Source: Limanda limanda (taxonomy: Eukaryota; Chordata; Actinopteri; Pleuronectiformes; Pleuronectidae). From it: a DNA stretch of 64,000 nucleotides. The notes below the pieces were generated by a model, which did not search any database, had not been told where the DNA came from, and worked only from the letters and a program-made list of their open reading frames with translations. The translations under genes were made by a program, and so were the position numbers. The stretch is from NCBI RefSeq assembly GCF_963576545.1, contig NC_083646.1, forward strand, positions 10,808,991-10,872,990, written 5' to 3'. Positions 1-31,355 of the stretch are shown here, one piece after another (positions within the stretch are counted from its first letter, which is position 1; every line of letters starts with the position of its first letter).

Positions 1-173
1 CTTGAGTCATAGCTTCACATTTAAGATTCAAAGCCTTATGAAGACAACAGCAAGAAAAAAGCACTTAAAGGATTTACTGTTCCACACAACAAACCACATG
101 AGTTTATAGGTTCAATATTGTAGAAAATGAAACTTCAATGACATTTCTCTGTTACAAAGCAGGTATATTGATT

Positions 174-497
174 TTATATAAATAATGTGCAAGTGCCAAA
201 GTGTTCAATACACAGAGAAATGTTCTCACTCAGAAACTGTGCCTTAAAATGAGCCGCCAGGATTCTTTGTGATGTTACAACTACAGTCACCGCCCTCCCT
301 GTGCAGGATTCAGTTTGTGAAATCACCTTTGTTTTCATCCAGTCTCTATCAGTAGTGTTCTGTTCAGCTTCTCCAATGATCTTTTCAGCTTTTGATATTG
401 TCTCTGTTGTTCGTTTACTCAGCTGGAGCATTGAATTTGACCGTCTGTTCAGCTCACTAAGTCCATTTGCATCTTTGTTTGCCAGATGACCCTGCAT
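174..497 (-). other. Unrecognised 107-codon open frame in clcn1 intron
   Basis: An ATG-initiated frame whose middle part (SELNRRSNSMLQLSKRTT, then ETISKAEKIIGEAEQN) looks like an amphipathic, coiled-coil-like helix. It lies downstream of clcn1 exon 919-815, inside what must be a clcn1 intron, on the same strand. I cannot assign it to a family. It could be a retrocopy fragment or an exon of a nested gene. The rest of 1-814 shows nothing else. Confidence 0.2.
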
Positions 498-814
498 GCT
501 TTAGCTTCAGCCCTCTGCTTTGGCATCTCCCAGTCTTGGCAGCACACTGGCTCCATTTGAATGAATTAGAGGACTGATTTTTTCTTTTTTTTTTTACCCC
601 GGAACCAGGTTAAAAGCTGAAGTATATAAACATAGCATGTGATTCTGGTTTCTATCTATGTTAAAGGGATCGCAAAATATACTACAATATAAACATAGCG
701 TACTTCCCAAAATGTAGCATTTTGTAAATATGAAAGTGTATTTCTGAATAATCTTTGTCTGTGCATGTTCTTTGCGTGTGATGACGTCACTCAGGTGCTG
801 CTGTTTTCATTCAC

Positions 815-17301
<16,487 letters not shown>

Positions 17302-20300
17302 GATGTGGCAACGTCCCTGCTCTGTCTCCACTGTCCTCCAGTGCAGACAACCTCTACATCACCTCCACCACTGCTCTACACATTAACGCCAGGGCACTAA
17401 TCCATCAACATCATCAAACAGGGGGCTGCCACCAGCCGCCATTAAAACCAGGTACAGCAACAGGAGAAACCTGCTCACCCTCCACACAGAGAGAGATCTG
17501 TTGTGGTTTCAGCTCCAAGGTCAGAGTCAAATAATCTCATATCAAAAACGTCTCTTCATAGGATATTTTATCAGACTAGTTTTTGTATTAATGAATTTCC
17601 TTTCTCTCATTGTACTGCCAGTGGCTGAGAGTGGCTGTTATTCTTGATCACCGGTGTATTGCATAAGTTGCACATATCTCATCATTTGAACGTTAATTTA
17701 CGATGAAATTATAAATGGGAAAATTTTATTTGACCCTGGGCTCTGAAAAAAAGACATTTCATTGGCTTGATTAAATAAAAAAAAATAAAAAAGATGACTG
17801 GTTAATTGATAATAGAAGTGACTCAGACAAACCATACAAACTACAACCCGAGAAATGATTTAATAAAGTCCTCAGAGATTATTAAACAGTAATAAATGTG
17901 AAGCAGTCGGAGCTGCAGGGACCCCACTCACAATAAATATGACTTTTTTGAAGAACACAATGTGCTTGAACAAGGAACAATTTTCAAAATATGCTCAACA
18001 GTAAACAAGGAACGACCTAAATGTGCACATTAATGAATCAGGACTTGTGCATGAATGTTGGAATTGTGGCCCATTCATGGCCCCTCCCCTATTTAGAAAG
18101 ACCCTAGATCCGCCGCTGGAAGCAGCTGAATCAAAGTGTGAGAGCGATACTTAACGCTGCGATTGGTTCACGTCATGTGACTTTGTTCACGTCTCCATCC
18201 CTCAGCCTTGTGTTTGCTTTGGTGTCAGCACGTAACCTTGTGCTGCGTCCACCTGATCCACACGGGCCCAGAGATGACATCACCAACCAACATTTCTCCC
18301 AACTTTCACACGCTTTGAACACACACAGTGTCTTCGTTTTTGCTCTCTAACTGTTCAGTGACCTTCCCACATCAGGTCATCCACACCGGGGACATACAGT
18401 ACCCCCCCCCCCCCCCCTTCTCCTGCTGCATCCACTCACACTAATTTACTCCCAGTAAGATTCCCTCGACCTCCCCTGGTGGCTCTTGCTGTTTTCCAGC
18501 ACTTTTCTCTCTCTCTCTCTAATCTTTCTGAAACACATGAAGGTAGTCGGGCGTTGCAGTACAGCTCTGACACTGGCACCCCTCATTATTAGTTTCTTTG
18601 CTTTCGCTGTTGTGCTCACTGCCTCGCGGGATGAAGAGAATGGAAGAATATTAAAACCATTCCTCTCTCGGCTTTGTTAGAGATACAGAGCCTGTGTTGT
18701 GAGCTTTGAAATCTCCTGTACAAGCAGACTCTAACAAGGTTATACATATTGTACAACACACATAACATGAAAATCAAGAGGTAGGAACGATATGTAAGTG
18801 CAAGAAAAACAGTAACAGGCTTGCAGAAACAAGAGAGAGGGGAAGAGAGAGCTTCAGTCATAGTGAGAGCTGCTAATAGATGCAGACGTTCAAGGGCGCT
18901 GTGACATTGAGAGTTAATTAAAAAAAAAGGATTGCACATTCCTGCGTCTCATATGAGAAGGAGTCCGCACTGAATATTCATAAATATTTGTTTGTGTTCT
19001 TTGACATGCATTAGTGTGTTTGTGTTTGTCTTTAAAAGGACTGTTTGTATGAATGGATTCTTTGTGTGTGTGTTGAGGCCTTACAACAATTAAGTCCTGT
19101 CCCTTAGCACAAGGTTAATGATAAAATCTGACCCACTCACTGACTGACAGATCACCAGATAACCCCCCTTCCCCCCCCCCGCTCCCTCACACACACACAC
19201 ACACACGTATCCATATGTATACACTAATTAACCAGAACATCAACATTACCATGCCTCGCACAAACACTGTTCAAGCTGTCATGTTCTAATAAAGCACGTC
19301 GGCGCAGCCAAGAGAAGAATAAACCAAACTGTAAACTTCCATGTGTTATGCATGAGCCCTCAGTCCGACTGCACATCGTGTAATCCAGGAAGAATCCACC
19401 GCGGAGGCCTGTGTGTGCTCCCTGACCCCGGTGTGCATTTAACTCAGCTTCTCAACGACATGGAATTTAAAATCTAAAGTCCGGACAAACAAGAAACTAT
19501 ACAAAAGGCGCCACCTCCTCCCACTCACCGCAAATAAGTCTTTACAGAAACGGTTCCAACTCTAGTCGGAGAATATTTCAATATACAAATGAGTCAACCT
19601 TACCAGAAACTGATCTATATTCAGAACCGTCTCAAAAGTGTTGATCCGCTCCCGCATCATGTTAGTTGTTCCGCCTGCAGGCTGCTGCTCACCGGGGATG
19701 CACTGTTAATTCTGTTCTTTCTTCTCTTTGCCAGAGTGACAGACACAGTCTACCTGCTACCTGCATACAGCGTAGACCTCAGTGACTGACAGGTATGGTC
19801 TCACAATTACACACACACACTCAAACACACACACACACACACACAGACAGGGGAGAGCAGTGGAGGTTAATACAGACACTTGAGGCCTGACAATAAATTG
19901 TCAGCAGCTCTTAATTCAGGACGCCGCTCCAGCAGATTCCAGCAGCGGGATCATAATGATACCAGGACACAAGCTTAAGGAATGAAAATAATACCTTCTC
20001 ACTAAGTGGAGACCATAACCATATTATCATAGAGTCGGATGGCTGGATAATACTGAGCTGTACTTTAAATGCCTTCAGCATAGATGGTATGATCGATTAT
20101 CATGTTTTTTTGTCTAACGTTTATTTTTTGTACTCAACTTTCTTTAATTGCAGTAAATTCTCAAATGTATTTAGTATTGAAGTTAAAGTTATGAAAAAAA
20201 TAGTAGGTGAGGTAATTTTATTTTACAACAAATATGAGGCTTTTAACGCTAAATGGTGAAAAATATCAGTGAAAGTCTGATGACAATAAACTTTGAACTA

Positions 20301-23300
20301 TAGCTACAATAAATCATCTTGAATGAATCAAATTAGAAAGAGCGATAATAACTAGAGAGGAATGAATGCATACCTCCTCAAGGAATCACATTTAAAGCCA
20401 CTAGATCCAGATTTTATTGGGATTTGTTACATTTTTACACCAAGATCCATGAAATATTCTCTGAGAAATCACTAAAAAAATGTTCGTGGAAGTATGTCAA
20501 TTCGTTTCTGCGTAACTCTGCTGACTAACATACAAACACAGGTGAAAACATCACCTCCTTGGCGAAGATCGTCTTGCTCATTTTGCATAAGTCAGTGTCA
20601 GCTGGTAATATCTGCCTGACGCTACATTCGTTGGTCTCTATTCTTTGGTGAAGCTGTTCTCTCTCAGTAAAGTGGGTCACCCTCTGCGGTTCTGTTGTGA
20701 CCCAGTAGTTCTCACATGGTTTCTGGGTATTTGGGGACTGGAGTGCTGCTGGTTCTCGTCCCCACCAGGCAGCTGTTTGCGTATGTGTGTGGAAAACAGC
20801 AGCGTTCGGTCTGTTGGACTGTGGTGATTAATGTCAGTGTGTTCTCAGTAGTGGAGCGGGACACTTTGTCACGAGACGTCAGCGTCAGCCCTGAATGATG
20901 TGGAGCTTCTCCGCCCAGCGGGAAAAGAACATGATTCTATTTCCATTTCAGCACCGTGAAGACATATTTAGTGTGAATACGTTTCATAGTGTTTTACCCT
21001 GAATAGTCTGGTATTGCAAGGGAAGGCATTTCCTGGTATTGTACCTGATGCATTCTGGGATATACACTTCTGCCTATCAAACAGATGGAGGGAGACAGCT
21101 TTCAGATTCTTTGCAATGAATACAAGTATCCCCCCCATCCCTTAAAAGCTAAGAAATGTTCAAAACCTGATTAAATGTAACCCAATTATAAATAAACATT
21201 TATTCTAAAATTTAAAAGAAATGTCCTTGATTTCTCAAAAAATAAGTAATGGATCTTGATGAGAAAAAAAAATACATGTTAAGGGAACTGATATTGTGTG
21301 TTTGCACTGTGGTGCAGTTCGGCTGAATTTAAGGGGACGTTGGGCTTTGGTGGATGTTTGTAATCTGAGTGTCTTTATTATTTGACTATAACATGGAACA
21401 TGTCAGTTTTTGATAAATCAGTGATGATGAGATTATTTTGTTAAATGCTCATCTTGATTTTTGTGCTATTTTCATTTTCAGAGGATCCAGATTTAAAGTC
21501 GACACTCTCAGGTCATTTGGAGCTTCACTTTTAATTTCCCCAAAAACCCATCACGAGTTCAGATGCCTGTGGGAAACGAGGTCCTGATTCATATTCAATT
21601 TTTTATATTTATTTCTCCACATATCTTCGAGCTCTGTGACACATTTCATATCACATTTGACTGTGTGTGACGTTCAAGCACACTTGCTTCTTCGAGCCGT
21701 CTCACCTACGCCTGAACCTTTCCCGTTCCTCCCTCACTCTTCCCCCTGAAACTTTCCCTCTCGCCACCCCCCCCCCCCCCAGCCTGAGGTGAAACCTTAC
21801 TCGTGGATAAATTTAGCAGCAGTGTGACCCAATGTTCACTGACACACTTCTCCGCACCTCTCCCTCTCTCATGCCGTTTGTCTATCTCTCGTCCCATCTC
21901 CCCCAGGAGGCCCGCTGTATCGACAGATGGGGGGGGGGGGGGTGGGGGGTGGGCAATAACCTCCACACAAAAGAAAATGACAAGCTATTGACACTATTAC
22001 AAACTTAACACAGCGCTTCATCCTGTAGCTACTGGTGTAATGGCGAGCGGTTTAATTATTACATTACCGCGACCTCTGTAATTGAACAGACACATCGAGC
22101 GGCTGTGATATCGTATGAAATGTAATGGTTTAATCGTCCACATCCCGGTCATTCCCGTCTGCGACACATTTGGCAGGTGAACATTATCCCTTTCGGTGGC
22201 CTGTACCATTTGAGACTTATGAGATCCATTTCACTGCTGTTGACATTCTCGCCGATTGAGACTCGTCGCACAACCTCATTTTTAACCACACACATTGTAG
22301 CACACAACCAGGTGTATGGAGGCGAGCGGCGACGCACACTGTGGCTGCAGATTGAACACACGAGCAGCGTGCGTCAGCGAGACACGGCTCCACAGAGGGA
22401 GCTTCCTCCTTGTTAAGGTCAGGGGTCAACAACAGCGCCGTGACTTGGAAGTACTTAACACAACTTTACGAACCCAGCGAGCATTAATTTGCAGGTCACA
22501 GGGTGTTTAGTTGTCTGGTTGAAGTCGGGATCCAATGAGCTGAAAGGTGTTTTTTTTTAGCCGTCTCAGTTAAATACTGTGGCTGTGGGTAATGAGTCCT
22601 TTTCTCAGCAATTTAAATAATATGATTTATTTATTTACCTCATAAAGTGGCCACTGAATTCAGGTAATTATGATGGGGAAAACTGTTTTGAATTCCTAAA
22701 CACCTCAACAACATTATTATTATACACTGTGCAACCTTTCTCTGTCAGTAATTACGAGGTCTCACCTCTCACTCGTCTAACAAGTGTGCAATAAAAACAT
22801 GTAATAAAATAGGGAAACTAAAGGTGTTCAAATTGTTGAACATTAAAAAATTGTCTGAATGCAAGAAACAATTTAGCATTTATCAAAATAATTTTTGATT
22901 GATAAATGTATATATTATATATATATAATGCCTTTCATTTCCTTGTAATTATTACCAAATTACACTATTTACAGGAAACTTCCATGATCATGTTTATTAT
23001 AATTGTATCATATAACTAAATCATTTTTACTCCTATTTATTCAATTCGTATTTAATTTATTTATATTATTCAAACTTCAGATTATACTGTTCATTCCTGT
23101 ATTATATTAAACCATTTGTTAATGGGAATTAAAGGACTACACAAATAATGTTTATCCTTTCCTGTAATATCTACCAGTTTCTTCTAGAACTGCTGTTGTT
23201 TGGTTATATTTCAGTGTGGAGCAAGTCCTGACTAAAATGTGAAATATCATTTATTATATGCAGATGTAACAGTTTTCTAAACATCTAATAAACGTATTTA

Positions 23301-26300
23301 CCTTTTATCAAATTCTCTTTATTGGGAACAAGCAGACATTTAATTTTTACTTCCACCATCAGTTTACATCTGTGAAGATCTTGTTGACTACATCGTAAAC
23401 CTGAATATATGAACCTCCAAATCCTGATTCTGATCAATAAATACATTATATTAAGATGATCTATTAACAGTTCTACACATAAACTCATAAAACTCTTAAA
23501 GGTTCTAATTTCGCTCTAATGCACAACATACACACCCACACCATCACAGCTTTCACAACTGACAAACATGCGACTTCGCAGCGAGACATTAAGCGTGTAA
23601 ATATTGAGATTAGTTGAGATTTATTTTATTTATTTGACCGCTGGGCTCACAAGAGGCTTCAGGACAGGAAACAAGCTTTTGCTTTCTGCAATCGTCTGAA
23701 AGCAGAAGAGAAGCCGGTGCTCTCTCACCGCTCCTTCTCCTCCTCACTGTGTCAATTGCTGCTTTAACATAACACACTGTGCATACACACACTCCAGCTG
23801 CTTTAACCTCCGTTGCTTATGTATCTGTCGTCATGAATCTTCTAATTCATAATCAAAATCAGAGAAAATGACCTTTCAAAAAAATAAACCGGATGCAAAC
23901 ACGTTGCTTGAAAAACATTCTCTGAAAAAAAAGAAAAAGGAAAAGAATCTGATGCTGTGATTCATTCGTGTGCAAGCGACGGATGTGATTAAACAACAAG
24001 AGGATTAAAGAAATGAATAAGTCGGTGGGGAAACACCACCTCGCATGTCATGATGTTCCTGCGAGGAATGGATGAGTATTTGAACAGATGAACTGAAGGA
24101 TATAGTGACATGACTTCATCTCAACAGGCACATCTAACCTGTCTGCTCAGGTTTCCTGTATATCGGTATTTATATCCACCAACACATGAAAACAGCAATG
24201 ACTTTACAAGGCTGCAGCCTGAGAAGGCGTACAGATAGACGGCAGGAACATCGTATAGAAGCAACATCCAGAGAATACGACAACAAAACAAAACAGTCAA
24301 ATGCAAGAGATCAAAATATAGCTTAGGGTTTCAATGCCAAAATAAAAAATAAAATCCCTGTTTACTGCAGGGATGACTTTCCATTTATCGGCTTCACTCA
24401 GCATTTCATAACGTGGGAGGTGTGAAACCAGCGGAGACTGTTAATGTGTTTGAGGGCTGTAGAAATAAACATGACATAAAGCTGCGGAAATCTTGCTTCG
24501 AGAAGAAAAGAGAATAGGTGAAGATGAGGAAGAAGAGAAGGAGGACGAGATAAAGAGAACAGATTCAACAGGAAGGCACAAGAGTGACTTTGTGGGGTGC
24601 AGCAGAGAATCAGCAGAGAAACAAAAACACAGCTTGTTGATGAGAACGGATGCAACAGGTGAAACCAAATGGAACAGAGGGAAAAGTAATGAGAGGAAGG
24701 GGTGAAAGAATTAGCGAAAGTAAAAACAGAACAGTATAGGATGGTTAGAGAAGATTAAACGACAGGTGGGGAGATGGAGAGAGGAGGGAGAGGCAGGTGA
24801 AGGGAGATAAAACGAGGAGACATTTTAAGCATGGACAGCAAACAGACAGGTAGAGGAAGGTTCGGTGAAGCCCTACCAGGGTCTGTTGGTATCTCAGAGC
24901 CTTCCTTTGCGACGCATCTGCAGCCATTGACACGCTGTCACTGATCCAAAAATAACCTCGCTGGACACCCCAGCATTTCCAATGGCGTGTGCAAAACCAT
25001 ACACACACGCTCTTTCACTTATACACCGTGCACACACTTCAGACCAGGTGGAGTACACACGCCAAGACCTTAAGATTCGTATCTCTCACTACACACTCAT
25101 TCTCCAAAACACAGAGAAAAACCCAAATGAGGTCCGTCCCAAACGTGCTCTTCTCCAGGTGATCCAGAGGCTGCGAGCCATCCAGCTCCACAGCGGGACT
25201 GACGGAACCACGGGCAGGAATCAGACCGCCGGACAAAGCAGAGTAAAGCCGTCTGGTGAGGCAGTGAAGGACGCAGCGCTTTCCTTTATTAGAACTGCAG
25301 ACACCTAATAACACACACACACACAACTTGTTGCCCTTAGCAGCACCCTCCCTGCCAGCCGGCCATTAGGTGCGTGTGAGTGTGTGTGTGTGTGTTTTCG
25401 GATGGACTGTTCTTGTTTGCAGAGGGGTGGTGGGCTGGGGGTTGGCGGGGCACCCCCCATAGGGCTGCCCCTGCAACGTGAGCAGGAAGGTGCACACGAC
25501 ACCCCAATGACAGCTCACACTTAATCAGCCAATGATGCAAGGCAATCCCCATAACATTCACATGCTATGGCAGCCCTGCCTTATGGGAGGAAAAGCATGA
25601 AATGGGCCCTCCCACAGTCCAACACGCGCCGCAAAAATGCTCAGGACTGTAAAGTGATCTCCATATTGCTTAACCTCTCCGGCAGGTTCAGGTCCAAGCC
25701 AGCTGATACAGGAAGGGGGCTAAGCGTGTATTTGTTGCACATCACTTGCTAAAAGCTGAAAAGCTCACAAGCCTTCGGGGGAAGACCACCACGGCTCTGC
25801 AGCCCCAGAGACCACATCCCACTCAAGACATGTTAATCTAAACAACTCTCACTCGCTGGAGCTCTGGTTCCTCCGCGCTCGTGTAGATGAGACAGGCGGC
25901 CATTATGAAAACCACAAAGACACAGAGACACACACAGATCCCCCTTAACCCCGCCCCGCTTTGTGGTCCACACGCCAGCACATAACAGCCTAATCTCACA
26001 GCTACACCGGAGGCCAGAGAGAAATGTGTTACTCTGACCGCCGGCGTGTGTATGCATGTGTATGTGTGTGTCAAGAGAGAATGACTGCGGACAGCTGGCT
26101 GGGCCTCTATCTGATACACGGAGAACATTATCACCGGGCAGCATGCAGTGCAAGAGATACATACGTCCCGCTCACAACATGGAGACCTGAGCGCAGCGGA
26201 ATAGTGGGGTGCCAGTTATACTATACCTGAGAAGGGAGAGGACGGGCTGTACACTGGGAACAACACACACAAACACAGCAACAAGGGGGATCAAATAAAG

Positions 26301-27490
26301 TGAAGCATGCAAAGGAGCAGCCGAGGAACAGGGAGGACTCACACACTCGCTCTGCAGGAACCGGCTTGAAACGACGGATGCATCGCCAGACACACACACA
26401 CGTGCACATGCAACTTGAATGAAAAACAACAGAAATTTGTCTGGTTTAAAAGCCGTGGCCTGTTTATTGTATAGGACATTTGGCAGTCACTGGTGTTGAC
26501 AGAAATAAAAACTTCTCCTGGCCCCCCCGCACTGACACGCCAGCAGCACTTGGCAGTAAATATCAACCTTCAGAAAACGTCTCACTCTGCAGGAGGGTTA
26601 CCCTTTCATACTACTCCAATGTTTTGGTTTTTTAAATTGCGTTCCTAATTATAAAAAATCGAGCAGTGAGGACGTCATAGATCAGGGTCAACTCCACCTC
26701 ACAGAGTTAAAAGGTTTCTTTGTTTACAGATACTTACAGATCAATACTGTTCAACCATATATTCTGTTTTCTTCTCTACAACACTGTTGTAACTAAGCAC
26801 ACTTTGCCTGCTCAGGTCTTTTCTGGGAAACATCGATGCTCATGCAGCCTTGAGAAATAGATTTCCTCACTGTGCGGGGGTGCCTAAGTGATATGATATA
26901 CTGTGAAAGCATCACCATGGTAAATGTATAAATGTATCCTCAGATGGCACATGCGGCAATAGAAGACTGCTGCTTTTTTTTTTATGGAAGACATAAGAAA
27001 TACATATTTCTTTAAAGTACTATAACACCAAAATGTGGTGGGGTTGGGGGCGGGGCTAAGTGTCCAGCACACACTCGCACAGGGAGACACCATTAGGGGT
27101 CAGATAGCGTAAAGGTCAGAGTTCATACAGAAGGTGTAAGACCCCACAAGTAGCACCACATTCCCCTGACAGATCCACAGTAACACAGATGATATAAGGA
27201 GAAATTTGCAGTGGGTGCCTTCATGACATTTGAGCTTGTAAAAAAAAAAAAAAGGTTCTTATTGAACATCCAGAAAAAGGGATCGAAACACTTTGAGATG
27301 TTGCTCTGAAGCTGCCTTGTAGGAGTTTTCCTCTTCATAATTCAAACTATGTGATATAAAGAGAAGGAACAGCCGTGACTTTACAGTTTGATCATTGCTG
27401 CAGCTGACTGTCGCTAAAATAAGCACAACAGTAAAGGTCGTCTTGAACTGTAGAACATATATAAATAATATTGATCAAAGAGAGACGATG
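17302..27490. other. 10-kb region without a convincing gene, between clcn1 and casp2
   Basis: No family-recognisable exon was found on either strand. Contents: poly-C (18403-18418, 21767-21780), poly-G (21929-21946), CA runs (19185-19206, 19810-19845), and a possible transposon end near 18060-18120 (the 'agatccgccgctgg' type). Relatively complex unique sequence at 22020-22500 and 25420-25830 could be conserved noncoding elements. It is the region upstream of clcn1, so muscle promoter or enhancer elements would be expected here. None can be proved by eye. Confidence 0.5.
19604..19660 (-). CDS. Candidate alternative first exon (MMRERINTFETVLNIDQFL)
   Basis: Nineteen codons from a double ATG to CTG|gtaagg, a strong donor, ending in phase 0. 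It could splice to clcn1 exon 15192-14958 and would then be a distal alternative first exon. I do not recognise the peptide. It may instead be the start of another transcript, or chance. Confidence 0.3.
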
Positions 27491-27493
27491 ACA

Positions 27494-27499
27494 TTTATT
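27494..27499 (-). terminator. Possible casp2 poly(A) signal
   Basis: AATAAA on the minus strand (tttatt on plus), about 490 nt after the casp2 stop. Plausible 3' end; no transcript evidence. Confidence 0.3.
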
Positions 27500-27988
27500 T
27501 CTCTCGGCTGTGCTGCCCCCTGTCTGTCACTACACTGAAAACAAGATTTGGTCACAACATTTCACAAACGGGTACAAATAAAACATATTGGGATTTAACA
27601 TTCTTATAAAAACAATCTCATACAAAATAAAGCCACAAAAATAGAGCTGTGTATAAAATACAGTTTAAAAAGAGAGACTTGCGAAACCTGAAAGTAGCTG
27701 TGCAGTGAGAAAACAAAAAAATACATTTGTCTTTGATTAAAAGGATTAAAATCTAAACCCACTAACTGGCATAGACACAGACACACAGATAAACGAGTGA
27801 GTTATATGCTAATATGTCAGGCAGTATTTACAAAGAAATCATGAATGAATAAATCCTGTTTGGTTGTAACAGGGTTTGTGTGTGTCTGTGTGTCTGTCAC
27901 AGTTGTGTGCCATTATTGACAGGCTTCATTGCATGGAATGGTCTGTGTGTGTTGATCTCAGTAAGTTCATATGTGCATGTGATGGGTA

Positions 27989-30900
27989 CTAGGGCTGGTA
28001 CTTGGGGAACAGGTAGAGGTCTTTGCACAAGGAGCTGGTGAACTCGGACATCTCTTTGCAGCGGTGGTGCTGGGTCCCTGGGGCGTAACCCTCCCGCTCC
28101 TTGATACGCCCATTGACCTGACAGAAGAGTGAAAAGGGTCAAAGAAAATAACAGCCATAAAAGCATAATTTACCCTGTGCATTAATATGAACGTCTTCTA
28201 TTCACCTGCACCAGAATGTCGGCGAGGTGTGTGTCTCTGGCATGGAGCCGGAGTGTTGTGTTTATATCCTGGATGAACCAGGATCCTCTCTTGGTGTTTC
28301 TCATGGCTGCTGTGCCTTCAGATGGAAGAGATACACAAAACAGGCTTATTACATCCAGAAGAGATGCAGGGGGACAAAGCAACAGTCTTCTATTTACTGG
28401 AAACAGAAATAATCAATATATATTTTAATGAGATGTTTTAATAAAAAATTGTTTGACCTCACTTGGCTCAAATTCGTTATGAAACAGTTATATGTTACCT
28501 ATATAATAACTATAATTTTGAATTACATAATAATACATTACTATTATAATTACATAACTTTTTTCCACACTTGTTTCTTCAAGCCAACAGTATAATAAAT
28601 ATTGGTTTTGTTGTAGTGCAAAGTGCAGTTGGAGCTGTACTTGTACTTGCAGCTCAGTACATTGATTTTCATGGTCATAATCTTCTATGAGTGGTGTGCA
28701 CAATCTATTTTTCCACTGGATCCACTACTGCACATCTGTACCGTCTCATCCATTTGTCCACACATTTGTTATTTTAATACAAAACATATTTCTCCATATT
28801 TCTCAAACAAATCCACGCTAGAATCACAAAAAGGTACAAACTTACTAATTGTCTGACCTTTGAGAGATGCAAAACCGCAGATCATATCAGACCGCTGTGG
28901 CAGTTTAATCCTGGGCCTCCCCATGTCTCCTCTCTGCCTGGAGGCTGCGTCCCCCTGTCCTTCCCTCCCAGCGTCTCGCTGTTCACAGCTCGGTGAGTAC
29001 GTCCTCGTGGGTCCGTCTATCTGCTCCACGCCACAGTCCATCTCGTCTAGTTGACAGCAAGGTTTCAGTTTAGCCACATTTTAGTCGACAGTTTAAAAAA
29101 AAAATTTGATGAAGAAGAAAAGGGCTACAGAACTCATGTTCATATATATATATAATAATAATAATATTTTAGATTTGTCTATGAGGGTCTTTGGTCTCAA
29201 CAAAGTTTAATTGAAGATTTATATTTGTCTTTATTGGGACTCAGCTATTTTTTGGACATCACAAAACCATTTCGTCTCAGATTCACATTGAGTAGTCTTC
29301 ACCCGAAACATTACAGCATAACAGTTTATAATCCAGGACAAAACCTGTGTATTGATCAGTTCACAAACCCACACTGATTTACTGCAAATCAACTTTCTGT
29401 GTAAACCAAACACTGAAAAACAAATTATGTAGAAGTCATATGTAAAAAATAATTTAAAAAAAATTGATCAGTGCATGTTTTATCTCTAAATTGTCTATTT
29501 AGAATAAGGAACCCAGATTTTCATCTGGGCAATTGCTACCGTATTTTCATAACCCATGAAACCCTGAACACTATGATAAAATAATATTTGCAGAAGCATT
29601 GCCCAACCACATCTATTGGCCTTTCAGCAGCACACCTGTGGTGGTTTCTGTGGTGGAGCGGGGAAACAGTAATTAGGATTGCTCATGAGGGGTCTGAGGA
29701 TTTGTCAGGGGCGTCATCATCTGTGTAGTCAGGCCACAACCTCCATCACATAGACTCACTAATTAGCTGGGAGCCTGTTAAGCCATAAATCAATTACGTG
29801 TTTTTCTTTATTCTATCTAGTTGCAGAACATTGGAATATGACATATTATGATACAATACAACGAGCAGCCACACAGGTGTATTGTCAATGACCAGGAGGA
29901 CGAGTGTAGACATCATGTGGACATGTGCAGAGGGGCAGGCGCTCTGTCCTCTGGCTCTTCAGGATGTTGAAGAGATCCAGGAGATTTAACATTTATAGGC
30001 TAACATTTGCTCAGATAAATGTGTTTGTTCGATCTGGAGTTTATAAGACAGCGCCCCAGTTTATCCAGGAACATTGATGTGAGCGGACTGTTGTGGAGAT
30101 GGGTTCTACGTGTGTGTGATTGAAGAGGAGCAGATTCACTTGTTTACCAGTTTTCTTACAATCATTGAGCTATATCTAATACCACTGTTCTGTTTTATAA
30201 TGATAAAAGTATTTTCTTTTTATTTATTACTTGAAGGTTGAATAGCCTTTGTTGTTTAAATATTTTAATAAATCAGTGCGTAAGTAAGTAAATGGGATTT
30301 ATTGTTTTATTTTTTGCTGAGGTATTGAATCGGGTATCGTCAATCGTGGGAATTTCATGGACTACTGAAGTTTTGCTGACTAATTAATACAAACACAGTG
30401 ATTCTTTAAGGTCTTACCTCCCCTGCAGGCCTGGACGAAGAACATCTTGGGTTTATTTTGTAGCAGTGGACAGTGTGAATTATCAAAGGCCTCAAACATC
30501 CAGTCCAGCTGAAAGGGACAAATGTGTCTAATATTTAATGCCTGAGAAGGGATTGTATCTTTGTCCTTCAATGAAATTACATAGATCAGCAGAGAAAATC
30601 ATCAGAGGAACAGACCTGCAGGAGCTGTCCGTCTGTACCATACACAGCTCCGTCCACTCCGTGGGACAGCACACACACCACGCAGCTGTCCACTGTCCGG
30701 TGGTCTGGTCGTTGGCAGAAATTCGCAATGCACAACCTCATGTCCTACACAAAGAATAAAGAATCAGGAAAACTGCGTCCAAGCCAAGTTCTTCTGAGTT
30801 TGACTATTTCATTTAACTTCACTTTTCATTTTCAATTTCATTTAAGTCAAGGTCTCCCTACTCTCACCGCCAATATTCTCAGTTTGAATGTGAATCTTCT

Positions 30901-31317
30901 CAGTGCCCTTGAACAAGAAAATGACACATGCAAACTCATTCAGAGTTTATAAGCACAGGCTAATTGACTGAAATGTAAAATGTGTGCATACTTTGTGATA
31001 ACCACACTGAGATGCAGCAAAAGTGGGACCTGAGGTAGATAAACTGTTCATACAAATCTAACGATAAGAGAGAAACTATAATGCCAATACTGGCTAAGAA
31101 ACATCGTTTGAATGATTTAAGTTGTTTCACTCCCCTTCACAAGTTCTCTTTTCTGTGTTTGTCGTTGGAATAAGATGGATTCTTCAGAGTTCAAACAGAT
31201 CCTCTGATCACATTTTGAGCCTGCGCTTCTGAATGTGTGTGAGTGTGAGTGTGAGTGTGAGTGTGTGTGTGAGTGTGAGTGTGAGTGTGTGTGAGTGTGA
31301 GTGTGAGTGTGAGTGTG

Positions 31318-31355
<38 letters not shown>

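Noticed and set aside
24982..25308. 108-codon plus-strand frame
   Set aside because: No recognisable domain, no splice-compatible context and an overlapping frame of similar length on the other strand; chance is likely.
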